From contig JAIXMF010000020.1 in the NCBI GenBank assembly GCA_025201365.1, forward strand, positions 62,001-126,000: a stretch of 64,000 nucleotides of DNA, in the 5' to 3' direction. This DNA is from Syncephalis plumigaleata (lineage: Eukaryota; Zoopagomycota; Zoopagomycetes; Zoopagales; Piptocephalidaceae). Below, piece after piece: positions 12,849-23,365 of the stretch. Each line of letters opens with the position of its first letter. Within the stretch, counting starts at the first letter, position 1. The notes beneath the pieces were generated by a model. It was not told the origin of the DNA, searched no databases, and worked only from the letters and a program-made list of their open reading frames with translations. Both the position numbers and the translations under genes were made by a program.

Positions 12849-13361
12849 GTATTACTAGTTGTAAATGCATACTTTAGTATAACTATCTAGAACATAATAA
12901 ATAATCATGATTATCGATCTTAGTATTCACTATATTACTGGAGAGATAGTTTCTTTATTTTGGTTAGTGGCATGTTGATGAGTTATATAATAATTAGCTA
13001 AGGAGGAAGCGGGAAGGAATATCATAACGAGACAACAATGTAACCAATCAATCATATGCTTATATGGTCTTTTACGTGTGATCAAGGAATGTAGTAAAAA
13101 CAAAGGTATCACTTGTACATGCGCGTACATGTATCTACTAGGATTGACATCATTACCACCATTATCAGTACCAAAACCTATTGAACGAATGATCGAGCCA
13201 GGTCGTGTATTCGAATAGTTAAATAAATATAAGGTGGAGGAACGGACAGCCCGTGTAAATCCATTCGTATGACCTAAAATAAGCTAGTCCATCACTGTCC
13301 ATTTGACTTACTAACTGCTCAGGTTGAACTATCGTGATCGCATAAGCATGATGCCCATAAA
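12849..13361. other. Intergenic, 0.5 kb
   Basis: A+T-rich spacer holding the 3' end of the PNUTS-like gene and the promoter of the seven-helix gene. I see no further feature. Confidence 0.5.
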
Positions 13362-14395
13362 ATGGATCGTATAGCCATGCTAGGTACTGACTGGCGGGTG
13401 AACGCCACTCAACAATGGGGTATATTGCTTCATCCACTCGGTGAATTGAACGCGGGCGAGTACATCTTCCAAGCGAGCGATGACATTAAAGAGATGCGAC
13501 GACGATCGTACGGTGTTTACGTACAACTATTTATCAATGTGATCGTGCTTCATATATTCCTACATAATCTAATATGTTCGGCCAAGATGCTCTACGTGCG
13601 CTACAACTCCGTGTCGATTTGGTGCTGCGCCATACAAACATTCGCGGGCCTGGTGTTCTCGGCCTTCTCTTTGTCACTCGGTTTGCCAGGCGGTGCCTCA
13701 TGCCGCGTAGTCATGTGGTGTGTCGCCGTGTGTTTCGTTTGCGGCACGCTTTGTACGAATACGGCACTGCTTCACAAAGCATACCTAGCGCATAATCGTA
13801 GCAAGAAATTATTGGTGGCAGGTATTGTGCTCATGCTACCACAGCCTTATATCGTTTACTGTGTGTGGGATAGTCCCATCACCATTGATGGCTCCACCGG
13901 CTGCCTAATCCATTATTCCATAAATTTTCCATGGATTAAATTTGGTCTGGACGCTCCACTTAATCTCGTCTTCTCGGCGGCATTCCTTGTGGTGATCTAC
14001 CGGCAATATAAGCAATTCGGATCGATAGCTTGGGAGAAACTAATGAGTGATGGTATGCAAATCATGTTCCTTATCATTCTATCAAATACCATTTGCATGA
14101 TGTGTGCCTTGCTCGAGGTTGCCGGGATCTTCTCGGTTGTATTTTTCGTGTTTGACTGGTAAGTAACACATATAGCCGTACAGAAATAGTTTCGCTTCCA
14201 TGCACATGTGTGTACGCGCTCGAGATATAATACTCACACTCGTCTATTTTTATTAGGATTATTACGTCGTTTTTACTCGTGCAACACTGCAACACGTTTC
14301 GTCATCAGGCAAATTCGTCATTAGCAATGAAGCCGAGAACAGCGTTTGCTCTTAGTGATATTTCTCAAATTGTCACGGCCAGTAGTGACATGTAA
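13362..14395 (+). CDS. Seven-helix membrane protein, copy B
   Basis: The first exon (13362-14159) encodes 266 residues starting MDRIAMLGTDWRVNATQQWG. Seven hydrophobic spans follow, beginning near YVQLFINVIVLHIFLHNLI and including CCAIQTFAGLVFSAFSLSL, the LLVAGIVLMLPQPYIVY block and IMFLIILSNTICMM. The intron splits the final Trp codon (phase 2). The second exon gives IITSFLLVQHCNTF and ends at the TAA at 14393. The soluble N-terminus has two possible N-glycosylation sites (NATQ near residue 14). It is clearly paralogous to copy A at 3728-4728 on the other strand, with the same intron position. This copy has no frame break. The family was not recognised. It may be a lineage-specific receptor-like or transporter-like protein. 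Confidence 0.75.
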
Positions 14396-14599
14396 TTCTC
14401 TAAGAGAGGGATCGACCAAAACATAAAGCCACGGCAGTCTGACGTTACGTCAACATGAGCTCATTGTAATTAGCGAGTATCACAAGAGTTACATCCAATA
14501 AATTATTTACAACATAACACTGTTACTGTTACTACACTATCATTACTATTGAATTGTTTGATTAACTAATCTCAGCTACTTTTATTATAATAGACAGGT

Positions 14600-14893
14600 T
14601 TGGATGTTTTCTCTATACTAGAACTCGGACTGTGTATACCTTCCACTTGCAATCCAGCCCTCATCTCTGCCTTTAGAGCGTTTCCATTAATCTTTTTCAA
14701 CGGCTTAGTCACTTGGTGGAAATCCGCGCTGCTCTATGTTTCTCATTACCGTGGCAGCTCCAAGTGCATAGGCATCCAACCAGTGCATTTGCTGGCGGTA
14801 ATGTTGCTATTTAGCATGCCTTGGCATGTAGCGATTACGTGTTTAGGTAACTCTTACTATAGTAATGAAATAAAGTTATTAGCCATTGAATAA
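14600..14893 (+). CDS. Hypothetical membrane-protein exon (uncertain)
   Basis: A 97-residue frame with three hydrophobic stretches: ALISAFRAFPLIFFNGLV, SALLYVSHY and HLLAVMLLFSMPWHVAITCL. An acceptor-like ...ATAGACAG lies just before the ATG and a donor-like GTAACT after TGTTTAG. It could be one exon of a longer membrane protein, or a remnant of the neighbouring seven-helix family, but I could not connect further exons. Confidence 0.25.
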   Translation: MDVFSILELGLCIPSTCNPALISAFRAFPLIFFNGLVTWWKSALLYVSHYRGSSKCIGIQPVHLLAVMLLFSMPWHVAITCLGNSYYSNEIKLLAIE

Positions 14894-14923
14894 AAGAAAG
14901 ATGTATATAGCACTTCTTGATGC

Positions 14924-15451
14924 TTACTTTCTGGGGAGACCGGCGAACTTGACGAATTGTTCAATACTCCATATGCGCATGGCACTTCCCGTGTAGAGCT
15001 GTTCCATCTTCATGTAAAGATCAACAAGTGCGACTAAGGCACTTTCAGGCGTATTGTTCGTCATGACATGCTTGAGCTCGCCCATGGTAGTGATTAATGC
15101 TTTAGCACGACCCGTAGACTCCGTGGCACGCGTGTCTAGCCATTCATAAAGTATGCCAAACTGACGAATACTATCGGCAGGTGGCGTTTTCTTCACAACG
15201 GCATAATTGATCTGGGCGCGAGTAAGCAATTCTTCATTTTGGGCCATTAATCCGCCTGGCGCGATATTCTCATCGGTTTGTATAAATTGTTTAATACTAT
15301 TAATGTTGTGGGCTTCCTGAGGATTGTACTTGTCTAGAAATGTCGTGTAACTATTAATGATAGCATTATCGACCGGTAATCTGATCATAGTAGCCATGCT
15401 TCCTGCCAAGAAGCAGCCGATTACACCAATTGAGAAGAGGCTACGCATCAT
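14924..15451 (-). CDS. Small secreted protein, 175 aa
   Basis: I chose the start MMRSLFSIGVIGCFLAGS at 15451 because it creates a classical signal peptide (basic n-region, hydrophobic core, Ala/Ser cleavage region). A longer upstream frame exists but adds an unlikely Cys/His-rich leader. The mature part is mostly alpha-helical by composition (INSIKQFIQTDENIAPGG, LLTRAQINYAVV, SIEQFVKFAGLPRK). It has no Cys pairs and no recognised domain. The last codons read CCC AGA AAG TAA GC, which could also be a donor, so a further exon is possible. No function can be assigned. Confidence 0.55.
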   Translation of the reverse strand: MMRSLFSIGVIGCFLAGSMATMIRLPVDNAIINSYTTFLDKYNPQEAHNINSIKQFIQTDENIAPGGLMAQNEELLTRAQINYAVVKKTPPADSIRQFGILYEWLDTRATESTGRAKALITTMGELKHVMTNNTPESALVALVDLYMKMEQLYTGSAMRIWSIEQFVKFAGLPRK

Positions 15452-17474
15452 ATTGCACTTGTAATAAACCAAACTAAATCGTAAAGAACGGTGATGGAAC
15501 AGCAATACAATGCGAAAGGAATAAATCACTAATGAGGAGTGTTTAACCATTGAAACAACTCGCCAAACACGCTCTCCTTTATACAAGCCATGTGGCTGAC
15601 CGACGAATTCCTCACAACAAAGTGAGGACATTAGGTTACGTTCTTTGGATAGGATAAGCGTGCAAATAATCTAATTCAGTAGTTCGCTCGCTGGAAATGG
15701 AATCACCTATTGCTAGTCAATAAATGAAAAGTACCCCATGGTCACACGTGTGCCGTATTCTTTCGTATGCTTACCACCAGCCACCAATCCTTCTACGAAT
15801 ATTCGGCGATATTCACCCATTCCCCCCGACAGATGACATGCCCTTATACACTACCATCGATTCATACCTAATGAGTGAAAGTAGCTTCACAGCTTAAATA
15901 ACTAGTAATTAGCACGAGGCATCTATCTATAGAGTTTACCCCGTGCTAGTAATGCAATGATGTTTCGGCAAAATCCATGCACCATAATAATAATCATAAA
16001 TGGGCGAACATTCCTAGAACGACTGTTACTCAAGCATATTATAAATGGGCAAGTGTTAACATGAGAAAGCGTTGCATTTGAATGGAAATAAACAAAAGAA
16101 CGTCGAAATGCCTGTAATATGACCACAGCGTAAATATTTATAGGCATCATCCCGGTTAAACTAGAACTATAGTAACGCACGTGGATAAGTGCTACCCGTA
16201 AAGTAATGCATTGCGTTTATACACGTTTAGGCGTCATCATGCGTGTGCTACGTGGTCATGTCGTACTCGGTGGCTGTGACCATTCTGTATTAAAAGAGCT
16301 ATTGCAGCATTAATAAAGACTTTTATGTTTTATCCGAACTAGAAAGTGGATTGTCCGTCGCGCATAACAAAGTATACAGCAACAGTTTTACCGATACCGA
16401 TATATTTTACTAAGAAGCATAATGGTTCCATTGACTATGGCATCGATAGATTGTTGATTGATGGATGACGCTGTTTATGCAATTGGACAGCTTTTCATTA
16501 TTCTGTTTATTGTATTGCCAATATCGTTATTGCTATATTAGCATCAAGGCAATTAGACAAATTGATATTGACTAGAGTAAAACAAGAACATGGCAGCAGA
16601 TGTATCGTAGATTGATGATTATCATTGAATAGACGTCATGAATTATGGTGACTCGCACAACTATCGAAATGTTTTCCACTTTTTGCTATCTTGCCCATTA
16701 CTCCGTGTAAGCTTAGTCAGTGTTATTCATATGATAATAGAACTTATTTCTATCTATCCAATGATATACAAATGATACTATGTTAATTAATAGAATGTTT
16801 ACTTGTTTACGCTTCAAAGATCATGACTGCATTCCGGCAGTTGTATGAGCAAATTCAATTTCTAATTCTTTTCTAATAAACTTGTCAACACTTTATTAAT
16901 AAATGTGTACAGTTTTTGTAATACAATATTAATAAATTTATTAACTTTTATTAATGCCATTCATTATAATTCCCTCTTACCTTTTGTTAATGTTCCCATT
17001 AGTAAGTTTGCTGACTTTTACTGACGAATAATGACTATGCATTACTTACGCCATATCATATCAGTATATTCCTTCCCCTTCTCCTCTTAACATCGAGAAA
17101 TAATCTGCTCTTTCATCTACAATCGAGAAGAGTAAAAAGCGCATTCGTAATTCATGTGAATAAATTATACACGGATAAAATGGACAATATGCCGTCCATC
17201 TCGTCCAATCATCGATAGAATCGGCAAGCATCACGCACACGCGTATGCGCGTGCCATTCCATCTGCTCTCGATTCCGTCATCGTTTTGTCGTTGTCGGCC
17301 TTCCTACGTGATAAGCCGCTCTCTCTCTCTATTCCTTTTCACTTTTTACTTATACTATTTACTATTTAGTGGCGTGTTTGTGTGCAACTCTTTATTTCCG
17401 TGTTTGCACACTCTCGTTTGTACCTAAGCCAGTTCTATCGTTTAGCGAGATAGCAGCCTGCAAACTATACCATC
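15452..17474. other. Long gene-poor stretch, 2.0 kb
   Basis: No intact gene. A short coding-like fragment is noted separately at 16239-16413. The part from 16840 to 17020 is unusually rich in TTATTAATAAA-like words. 17060-17470 is pyrimidine-rich (CTCTCTCTCT near 17323) and leads into the carrier gene, so it is probably that gene's promoter and 5' UTR. Confidence 0.5.
16239..16413 (+). pseudogene. Short coding-like fragment, possibly a gene remnant
   Basis: Two consecutive open pieces in different frames: RGHVVLGGCDHSVLKELLQH (16245-16310) and DFYVLSELESGLSVAHNKVY (16318-16377), ending at a stop at 16411. The first piece has the look of a Rossmann-type beta-turn-alpha start (HVVLGG) as in RCK/KTN or dehydrogenase folds. 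That is a loose resemblance only. No exons on either side join it. It may be a decayed gene piece or chance. Confidence 0.2.
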
Positions 17475-18682
17475 ATGACTGATACCTCTGTTAAAGCATC
17501 CGACGAAGTTGCGGGACTTGAGGCCGCCACCTCAAGCACCAATACCGCACTCGTCAACTCTATAAAGTCTTTTCTATCGGGTGGTTTCGGTGGCATGTGT
17601 TTAGTAGCTGCTGGACACCCGCTCGACCTCATTAAGGTGCGCCTACAAGCCTCCACTCAGTACACCGGTATGATGGATTGCATTCGCAAAACGGTGGCCA
17701 AAGACGGTGTACGCGGTCTATATCGTGGCATGGCGGCACCATTAATTGGTGTTACACCCATCTACGCGGTTTGTTTCTGGGGTTACGATGTTGGCAAACG
17801 TATATCGCAAGCATACTATGGTCAGGTAAGTGAATTCATAATAATAATAATAATAATAATAATGATAACAATGTATAATGCTTAATATATATGTATATAT
17901 GTATAAAGGATTTTAGCGAGCCATTGACTATTGGACAAATTTGCTTTGCCGGCGGTTTTAGTGCACTACCGGCCACTGTATTAATGACGCCTATTGAACG
18001 CGTCAAATGCATCATCCAGATACAGTCAACATTACCGGATAGTCAGGCGAGGTATGCCGGTCCAATGGATGCAGCCAAGGGTATTTGGCGTGAATCGGGT
18101 ATTCGCGGTTTGTACAAGGGCACGACAGCCACTTTGCTACGCGATGGACCCGGAAGTGTGGCGTATTTCGGTGCTTACGAGTTCTTTAAGCGCACCTTTA
18201 CACCCGCCGGTAAAGATCCCAAGGATCTAAGTCCTGTGGCAGTGTTCTGTGCCGGTGGTCTAGCAGGTATGGCCAACTGGTCAGTAGCTATTGTAAGTAA
18301 AATTGGAAAAGAGAATCATGCTATTATGGTGATTTAATACGAATTAACTTGTTTGCTTGCTTGCTTACTTGCTTCTTAGCCGGCTGATGTATTGAAATCC
18401 CGTCAGCAAACGGCACCACCTGGCACTTACACAGGTCTCACCGATGTTTTCGTCAAATTGATACGTAATGAAGGTCCATCCGCGTTGTTCCGCGGTCTTG
18501 GTCCAGCAATGTTGCGTGCATTCCCTGCAAACGCTGCTTGTTTCCTCGGTAAGTATCACTAGTATTTACACTTGATTCATAGGAATGAACACTAATCATC
18601 ACCTTAATATGATTGTAATGGTATTTGCATTGTTTTCTTAGGTGTTGAAGCCTCGCTTAAAGTAATCAACTCTCTTTTCTAA
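17475..18682 (+). CDS. Mitochondrial carnitine/acylcarnitine carrier
   Basis: Four exons: 17475-17825, 17909-18292, 18380-18548 and 18642-18682, all in frame with no breaks. There are three tandem mitochondrial-carrier repeats with signature starts [24 protein letters not shown] and [13 protein letters not shown]. The second (ERVKC) and third ([13 protein letters not shown]) are diagnostic of the carnitine/acylcarnitine carrier subfamily (SLC25A20, Crc1, AcuH). The length of about 315 aa is typical. It exchanges acylcarnitine for carnitine across the inner mitochondrial membrane and so feeds beta-oxidation. The N-terminus is a 30-residue Ala/Thr/Ser extension. A DNA transposon starts 26 bp after the stop codon, inside the likely 3' UTR. 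Confidence 0.9.
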
Positions 18683-18711
18683 GTGATGATTTAGAGGATA
18701 GTTAATTACAG

Positions 18712-19220
18712 GACTATTCCATCCAATTTGCGCAGTTAGCCTTCTGTCTTTACGAATAAATGATAGTTAACACTTACAAGTATTTTGGGGTGTAAGATAG
18801 CGATAACTATCACGGATGAATTGTAATTTGTTGTTTGGTTCCTTGATGTCCTTGTCCTCCTTGTCTTGAATGATTGGAAGGAACGACACTTGGATGAGGG
18901 TGTGTTGGAACATCGGTTCCACTAGGAAGGCATTTGGTGATTTGAATGAAATTCAGACGAGCAACCATAACCCCGATTCCACAAACGATACTCGAATCCT
19001 TTAACTTGCATGTCCTCTTTATAATTTTCGATGCCCGCATCTAATAGAATAATGAATTAGTATACTGTAATAAATATCAAAGTGTAATGAGGTATACTTA
19101 CCGTAAGGGATCATGACAAGTAGTAGGACACTTTCTCATTGATAGTGTGGGAGCTATGGTTGCTCGATTTGCTCAAGCACAGTGTGTAGGCGATATACAA
19201 TAAGGTAGTGTAAGGAGAGT
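18712..19220 (-). pseudogene. TnpB/Fanzor-like C-terminal remnant in transposon copy 1
   Basis: Read on the minus strand, a piece with KCPTTCHDPL ends at a GTAAGT donor (about 19100). An intron of about 60 nt ends TTCTATTAG, and the next exon gives CGH, then KGFEYRLWNR and ARLNFIQITKCL. The Cys pairs followed by WNR(D)..A.LN..I match the zinc-finger and final RuvC motif of TnpB/Fanzor RNA-guided nucleases (RD.NAA.NI). Frame breaks interrupt it and no full nuclease core is visible upstream, so it is a remnant. The intron with its TACTAATTCATTATTCTATTAG-like end is also present in copy 2. The Fanzor assignment rests on a short motif and is inference. Confidence 0.5.
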
Positions 19221-19519
19221 GCAATAAGACAGCGTAAGAGCGTGTAATAAGCACGATTGAACTGGAAGATGAAGATAATAGATGCGTCTTTTTATATTTG
19301 TGGCATGTTAGTAGCACTAACTGCATGGATCTATTGCGCAAGAGTGAAAACGTTTATTCAGATACATACAGGAAGGATGAATCTATTGTGACAAGCAGTG
19401 TCATTGACAACACAATGCAGTAAGATTCGTGTCATCTAATGTCATTGTAGCCAAGTTACAATGGTATAATGCCACTTAGAACACAGCAATCAATAAGAAC
19501 AAGCAAGTGCCAATACTAA

Positions 19520-20060
19520 TTGGCATGTTTGTTATTCGTGCCAACTGCATTTCCCTTTTCCTTCCCTTTACTTCTTTACCAATGCTGTCTTTTTAGTGCC
19601 AATTACATTCCACTCACCATTAAACAATACACATATTCTTAGTGTTGACTACATTCTACTTGTCGTTGACTTCTTTCACATACTGGCTTATTCGTGCCAA
19701 CTGCATTCTAAGTGTTTCCCTTGTTTCTCTTTCCCTTTACTTCTTCACCACTACTGTCTCCTTCGTGCTAACCTCATTTTCCTTGTCGTTAAACAGCACG
19801 CGTCTTATTCGTGCCAACTGCACTCTAGTTGTTTCTATTGTTTCCCTTTTCCTTTCCCTTTCCCTTCTTTACCACAACTGTGTTCTTCGTGCTAATCTCC
19901 TTTCCCTTACCGCTAAGCAGCAAGTGCCTTCTTTGTGTCAACTACATTCCACTTGTCAGTAAACAACACACGTCCACTTCCTCTCAACTATATGCTATTT
20001 ACTTGTTTACTTTCTTAGTAATACGCGTCTTCTTCGTGTCATTCACATTCCACTTACTTC
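19520..20060. repeat. Degenerate pyrimidine-rich tandem repeat inside transposon copy 1
   Basis: Units begin with TTCGTGCCAACTGCATTC or variants at about 19530, 19688, 19805, 19931 and 20030, separated by CCCTTTACTTCTTCACC-like blocks. A related sub-unit TTCGTGCTAACCTCATTTTC lies between them. The spacing is irregular (roughly 100-160 bp, with half-units). The strand is strongly biased to C and T. Plus-strand open frames here (19596-20486) are by-products of the repeat, not genes. Confidence 0.7.
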
Positions 20061-20877
20061 CTCTTTCACTTTAGCATACACATTCCCAATAGCAGCTATT
20101 CTGCCATACTATCTCTATGACTTTTATTTATCTCTTTGTTTTCCTCTTGCTCTAACCTATCTACATGCTCACTTGTCGTTATTATTAGTATAGCAATAAG
20201 CATTGTTTATTGTTCGTTCTAGTCCTTTGTTTTCTATCACTGTCCTGCTTATTTATCAATGTTTAAGCGTTTACTGCTCTTGTTGTAATATGTGCCCTTC
20301 ACTTTTACCACTCTTTTCCGTCATCTGTTTGTATGCCACTATTACGTCATGCTGTTATTTGTATTTTTATTTGTTTATTGCCATATACATACTCTATTTA
20401 CCACATACAAGCATACACTGATTCTTCGAATAAACTGGCATACGTGTTCATGCACCCTTCCTTGCTCATTTCTTGTTCATTCGTGACAAGTCAGTCATTC
20501 TACTAGTTACTGCATGTTTATTACATTGTTTATCGTATATTCTCTTTGTTCACTCGTTGCTACTCATATGCAATTAACCGTAAGCATTATCATCATAACT
20601 TATCTACCATACTAATTTATTCTTACTTGTAAGTACATGACATGGCAATATCCAACTATACTCGTACACTTGTATCGTCTACCTTATAGAATTGATGACG
20701 ATAGTTATCGCTATCAATAAAGGATCCATTACTAACTACTGAATTGTTATTATTATTATCATGCTATGTCAATTGGCATTTCTATGGTGATAATGGTGTT
20801 AACAATTGTATTAATCTATTTATTAATAAACTGCAAATATTAAAGGATAAATGCGTTAATTGGATGGAAAAACACTG

Positions 20878-21388
20878 TATTGAAAACCACAACTCGACAT
20901 GTTAAACGCACGTAAAACCATAAGGTTTTATAATAAATCTACGATACATATACATATACACGAATACAAATGCGCATATCATTCAATGATTAGGCTAAAA
21001 CAATAATGTTTCTAATTGTCATAAGCGAAACTGATTAGTAAAGAGATCGCGAAACATAATTGGTATCATGCTACTTCATGGTAATTAAGACAAAAAGAAA
21101 CACTGCCATTAATACGTAGAGCAGTCAGATGAATCAAACACACGCATACTCACTCACTTACTCACATCGACGTCATAATCATGCAGGCATTGAGAGATGC
21201 ATTGATTATATCCGTGCGACAATGTTTTTCGTCAATCCTATTAAAAGTTCCTGTCAACATCTATACAACGACTCCTTTTTGCTCTTCTTCTACTTTTCTT
21301 CTACTCATATCAATTACAATTACTCTTGACTTTTCTAAAGCATATTACTCGTGCTTACTTACAATAATATTATAATTAATCATTAATC
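20878..21388. other. Intergenic / promoter of the flavodoxin gene
   Basis: About 510 bp between the transposon end and the flavodoxin start. The part from 21280 to 21385 is T-rich and probably the 5' UTR. No gene seen; short frames at 21129-21375 lack motifs. Confidence 0.5.
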
Positions 21389-23037
21389 ATGTCCGAACCT
21401 ACCGCTGCCGCCACCACTAACGCTGAAGCGATAGCCATCCCGCAAATCCCAGCAGAAGCTGGTAGTGTACAAGCAGGCACTGGTGCGCAACAAGCCGCCA
21501 ACGCACCACAACCTACTGGTATGCAAGAGCCTGCTAATGCGCTACAACCTACTGGTGCTGGATCTACTGAAGGTGCAGCTGCCGGTACCACCACTCAAGC
21601 AAAGCCCTATGTGATTTACATCATTCTTTATTCGATGTATCATCACGTGTATAAAATAGCTCAAAAGATCGAGGAGGGCGTTAGGAAAGTGCCCAATGTC
21701 GAGGTGAAAATGTTCCGTGTCGAAGAGACACTATCACCTGAAGGTAAGTCAAACACTTATTAATCTATGACCATGTTATTTATTTAGTTATTAATCTGTG
21801 TCATTGTCAATTATATACGCGTAGTATTGAAGTTGATGCATGCTGCACCTGCACCTGATCTCCCAGTCATTAAGGCTGCCGATCTACCCAATGCCGATGG
21901 CTTCTTATTTGGCACACCGTAAGTGACACTGCTAATAGACAAGCGATGATTGTATCTAATTCATTGGTATTTATGTAGTACTCGTTATGGTATCATGTCA
22001 GGTCCCATGAAGGCATTCTGGGATACTACCGGCGGTCTATGGATGAAGTAAGTGGTAGTGCATATCATTTGGTTTACTTAACAATTCACACCTGTAATTA
22101 TACACTTGAATATATAGAGGTGCATTGAAGAATAAGATGGGCGGTCTTTTCTTCTCTACTGGATCGCAGCATGGTGGCCAGGAAACGACGGCACTCACAT
22201 TTCTGACGACATTTGCTCATCAAGGCATCATCTTTGTACCACTTGGTAAGTGTAGGAATCACACCGCCATTAATGAACGATAATTGATGATAATTGATGA
22301 TGATTATAGGAAATATGGAGCCGATGACCAGGCTAGATCAAATAGTAGGTGGTAGTTACTACGGTTCTGGTACGATTGCCGGTGCAGATGGATCACGTAA
22401 TCCATCCGAGATCGAGTATGAGATGGCACTAACTCATGTAAGCGTGCTATTCTGACATGATATGAATGAGTGGTTCTAACATTATTGGTTACTATTTAGG
22501 GTGAACACTTTGCTACTGTTCTATCCGACTACATGAGTGGTGTACGCAGACGACAAGGAGTAGCCGCACCACCACCTGCACCATCTACGCCAATGACTGT
22601 AAGTTTAGACATTTATTCATTTATTCATTTTGATATTAATTGAATGATTGTTGTTCCTTTTAGGATGCGGCTGCACCAGTGGCTAGTAGTGCAGATACCG
22701 CAGCTGCTCCCACTACGGCTGCTGGTACTACTGCTGGTACTGCTGCTGGTACTACTACTGCTGGTACTGCTGCTCCCACTACTGCTACTGGCACTACCAC
22801 TGGTGCAGTGGGTGGTACGGCAGCTCAAGGCAAGTAGATGGTTAGAGGGTGTGTATTTCTACACGTGTATGTTATTCTAACATATGTATAACGTATTATT
22901 TGATGATTATATTATTACAAATTACAATTCTAGCTCCTCCTCCTGCTACTAGTACCACTACTACTACTACTGCTGGTAGAAACAATCCAAAGAAACGAGG
23001 AAGCATCTTAGGCAGAATGATGAAAAAACTCGGATAA
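21389..23037 (+). CDS. WrbA/Pst2/Ycp4-like flavodoxin, NAD(P)H:quinone oxidoreductase
   Basis: Eight exons, all in frame: 21389-21743, 21825-21918, 21979-22047, 22118-22245, 22310-22437, 22500-22598, 22664-22829 and 22934-23037. After an Ala/Pro/Thr-rich leader of about 75 residues the flavodoxin fold starts at YVIYIILYSMYHHVYKIAQ. Typical FMN-binding blocks follow: PNADGFLFGTPTRYG, FWDTTGGLWMKGAL, FFSTGSQHGGQETT and GADGSRNPSEIEYEMA. These enzymes reduce quinones by two electrons to limit oxidative stress, and fungal members often sit at membranes or eisosomes. The usual G of the YSMYGH loop is H here. The C-terminal tail is Ala/Thr/Gly low complexity and ends in a basic RNNPKKRGSILGRMMKK segment. 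The last intron uses a GC donor (GCAAGT at 22830); without it translation would stop at 22836. Confidence 0.88.
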
Positions 23038-23365
23038 GAAGCGAAACTATATCAAGTCAACAACAACAACATTCATCATTGTTATTAAGCGTTCTGTTCA
23101 TTCGCCATTTATATCAATAAATGATATTGTTCTAGTGAATTAAGTAACGTGTCGTTGATCAATCTTGTCCACGTGACATTCGGAGAGATGCACGTCATCG
23201 TTCCGAATCTCTTCCGAATTCATCCACATAAATCGCGTTACTAGATGACACACACACACACACACACTTCTCTTCCGACCAACGATATTGCTCCCTTTTT
23301 CCCGTTCATTCTTCTTTCTCGCATTATTAGCAAGCACTACTACTATCACCACTACTATTACCAAT

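Larger units (their letters stand above)
18709..20877 (-). mobile_element. Degenerate Tc1/mariner-like DNA transposon with TnpB/Fanzor-like exon, copy 1
   Basis: The ends are imperfect inverted repeats of 26 bp with 20 matches. Each starts CAG and shares TTCCATCCAATT and CGCA (plus-strand 18709-18734, and the complement of 20852-20877). Both ends abut TA (18707-18708 and 20878-20879), the target duplication typical of Tc1/mariner. A related copy lies at 34094-36479 in the other orientation. The two share the subterminal 48 bp (this copy about 20792-20840) with one or two changes, and about 300 bp at the coding end. The element reads on the minus strand. A coding-like remnant sits at its 3' end. 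The interior is decayed and partly replaced by a pyrimidine-rich tandem repeat. Element boundaries are well supported; the superfamily is inferred from TIR and TA. Confidence 0.75.

Noticed and set aside
19596-20486. Several plus-strand frames of 60-106 residues rich in Leu, Ser, Phe and Cys
   Set aside because: They come from the T/C-rich tandem repeat and show no domain, start context or splice partners.
18795-20715. GATAGCGATAACTATC present in inverted orientation at about 18794 and 20700 as the terminal repeat of an element
   Set aside because: Similarity stops after 16 bp and both lie inside the better supported termini at 18709 and 20877. They may be internal repeats of the same transposon.
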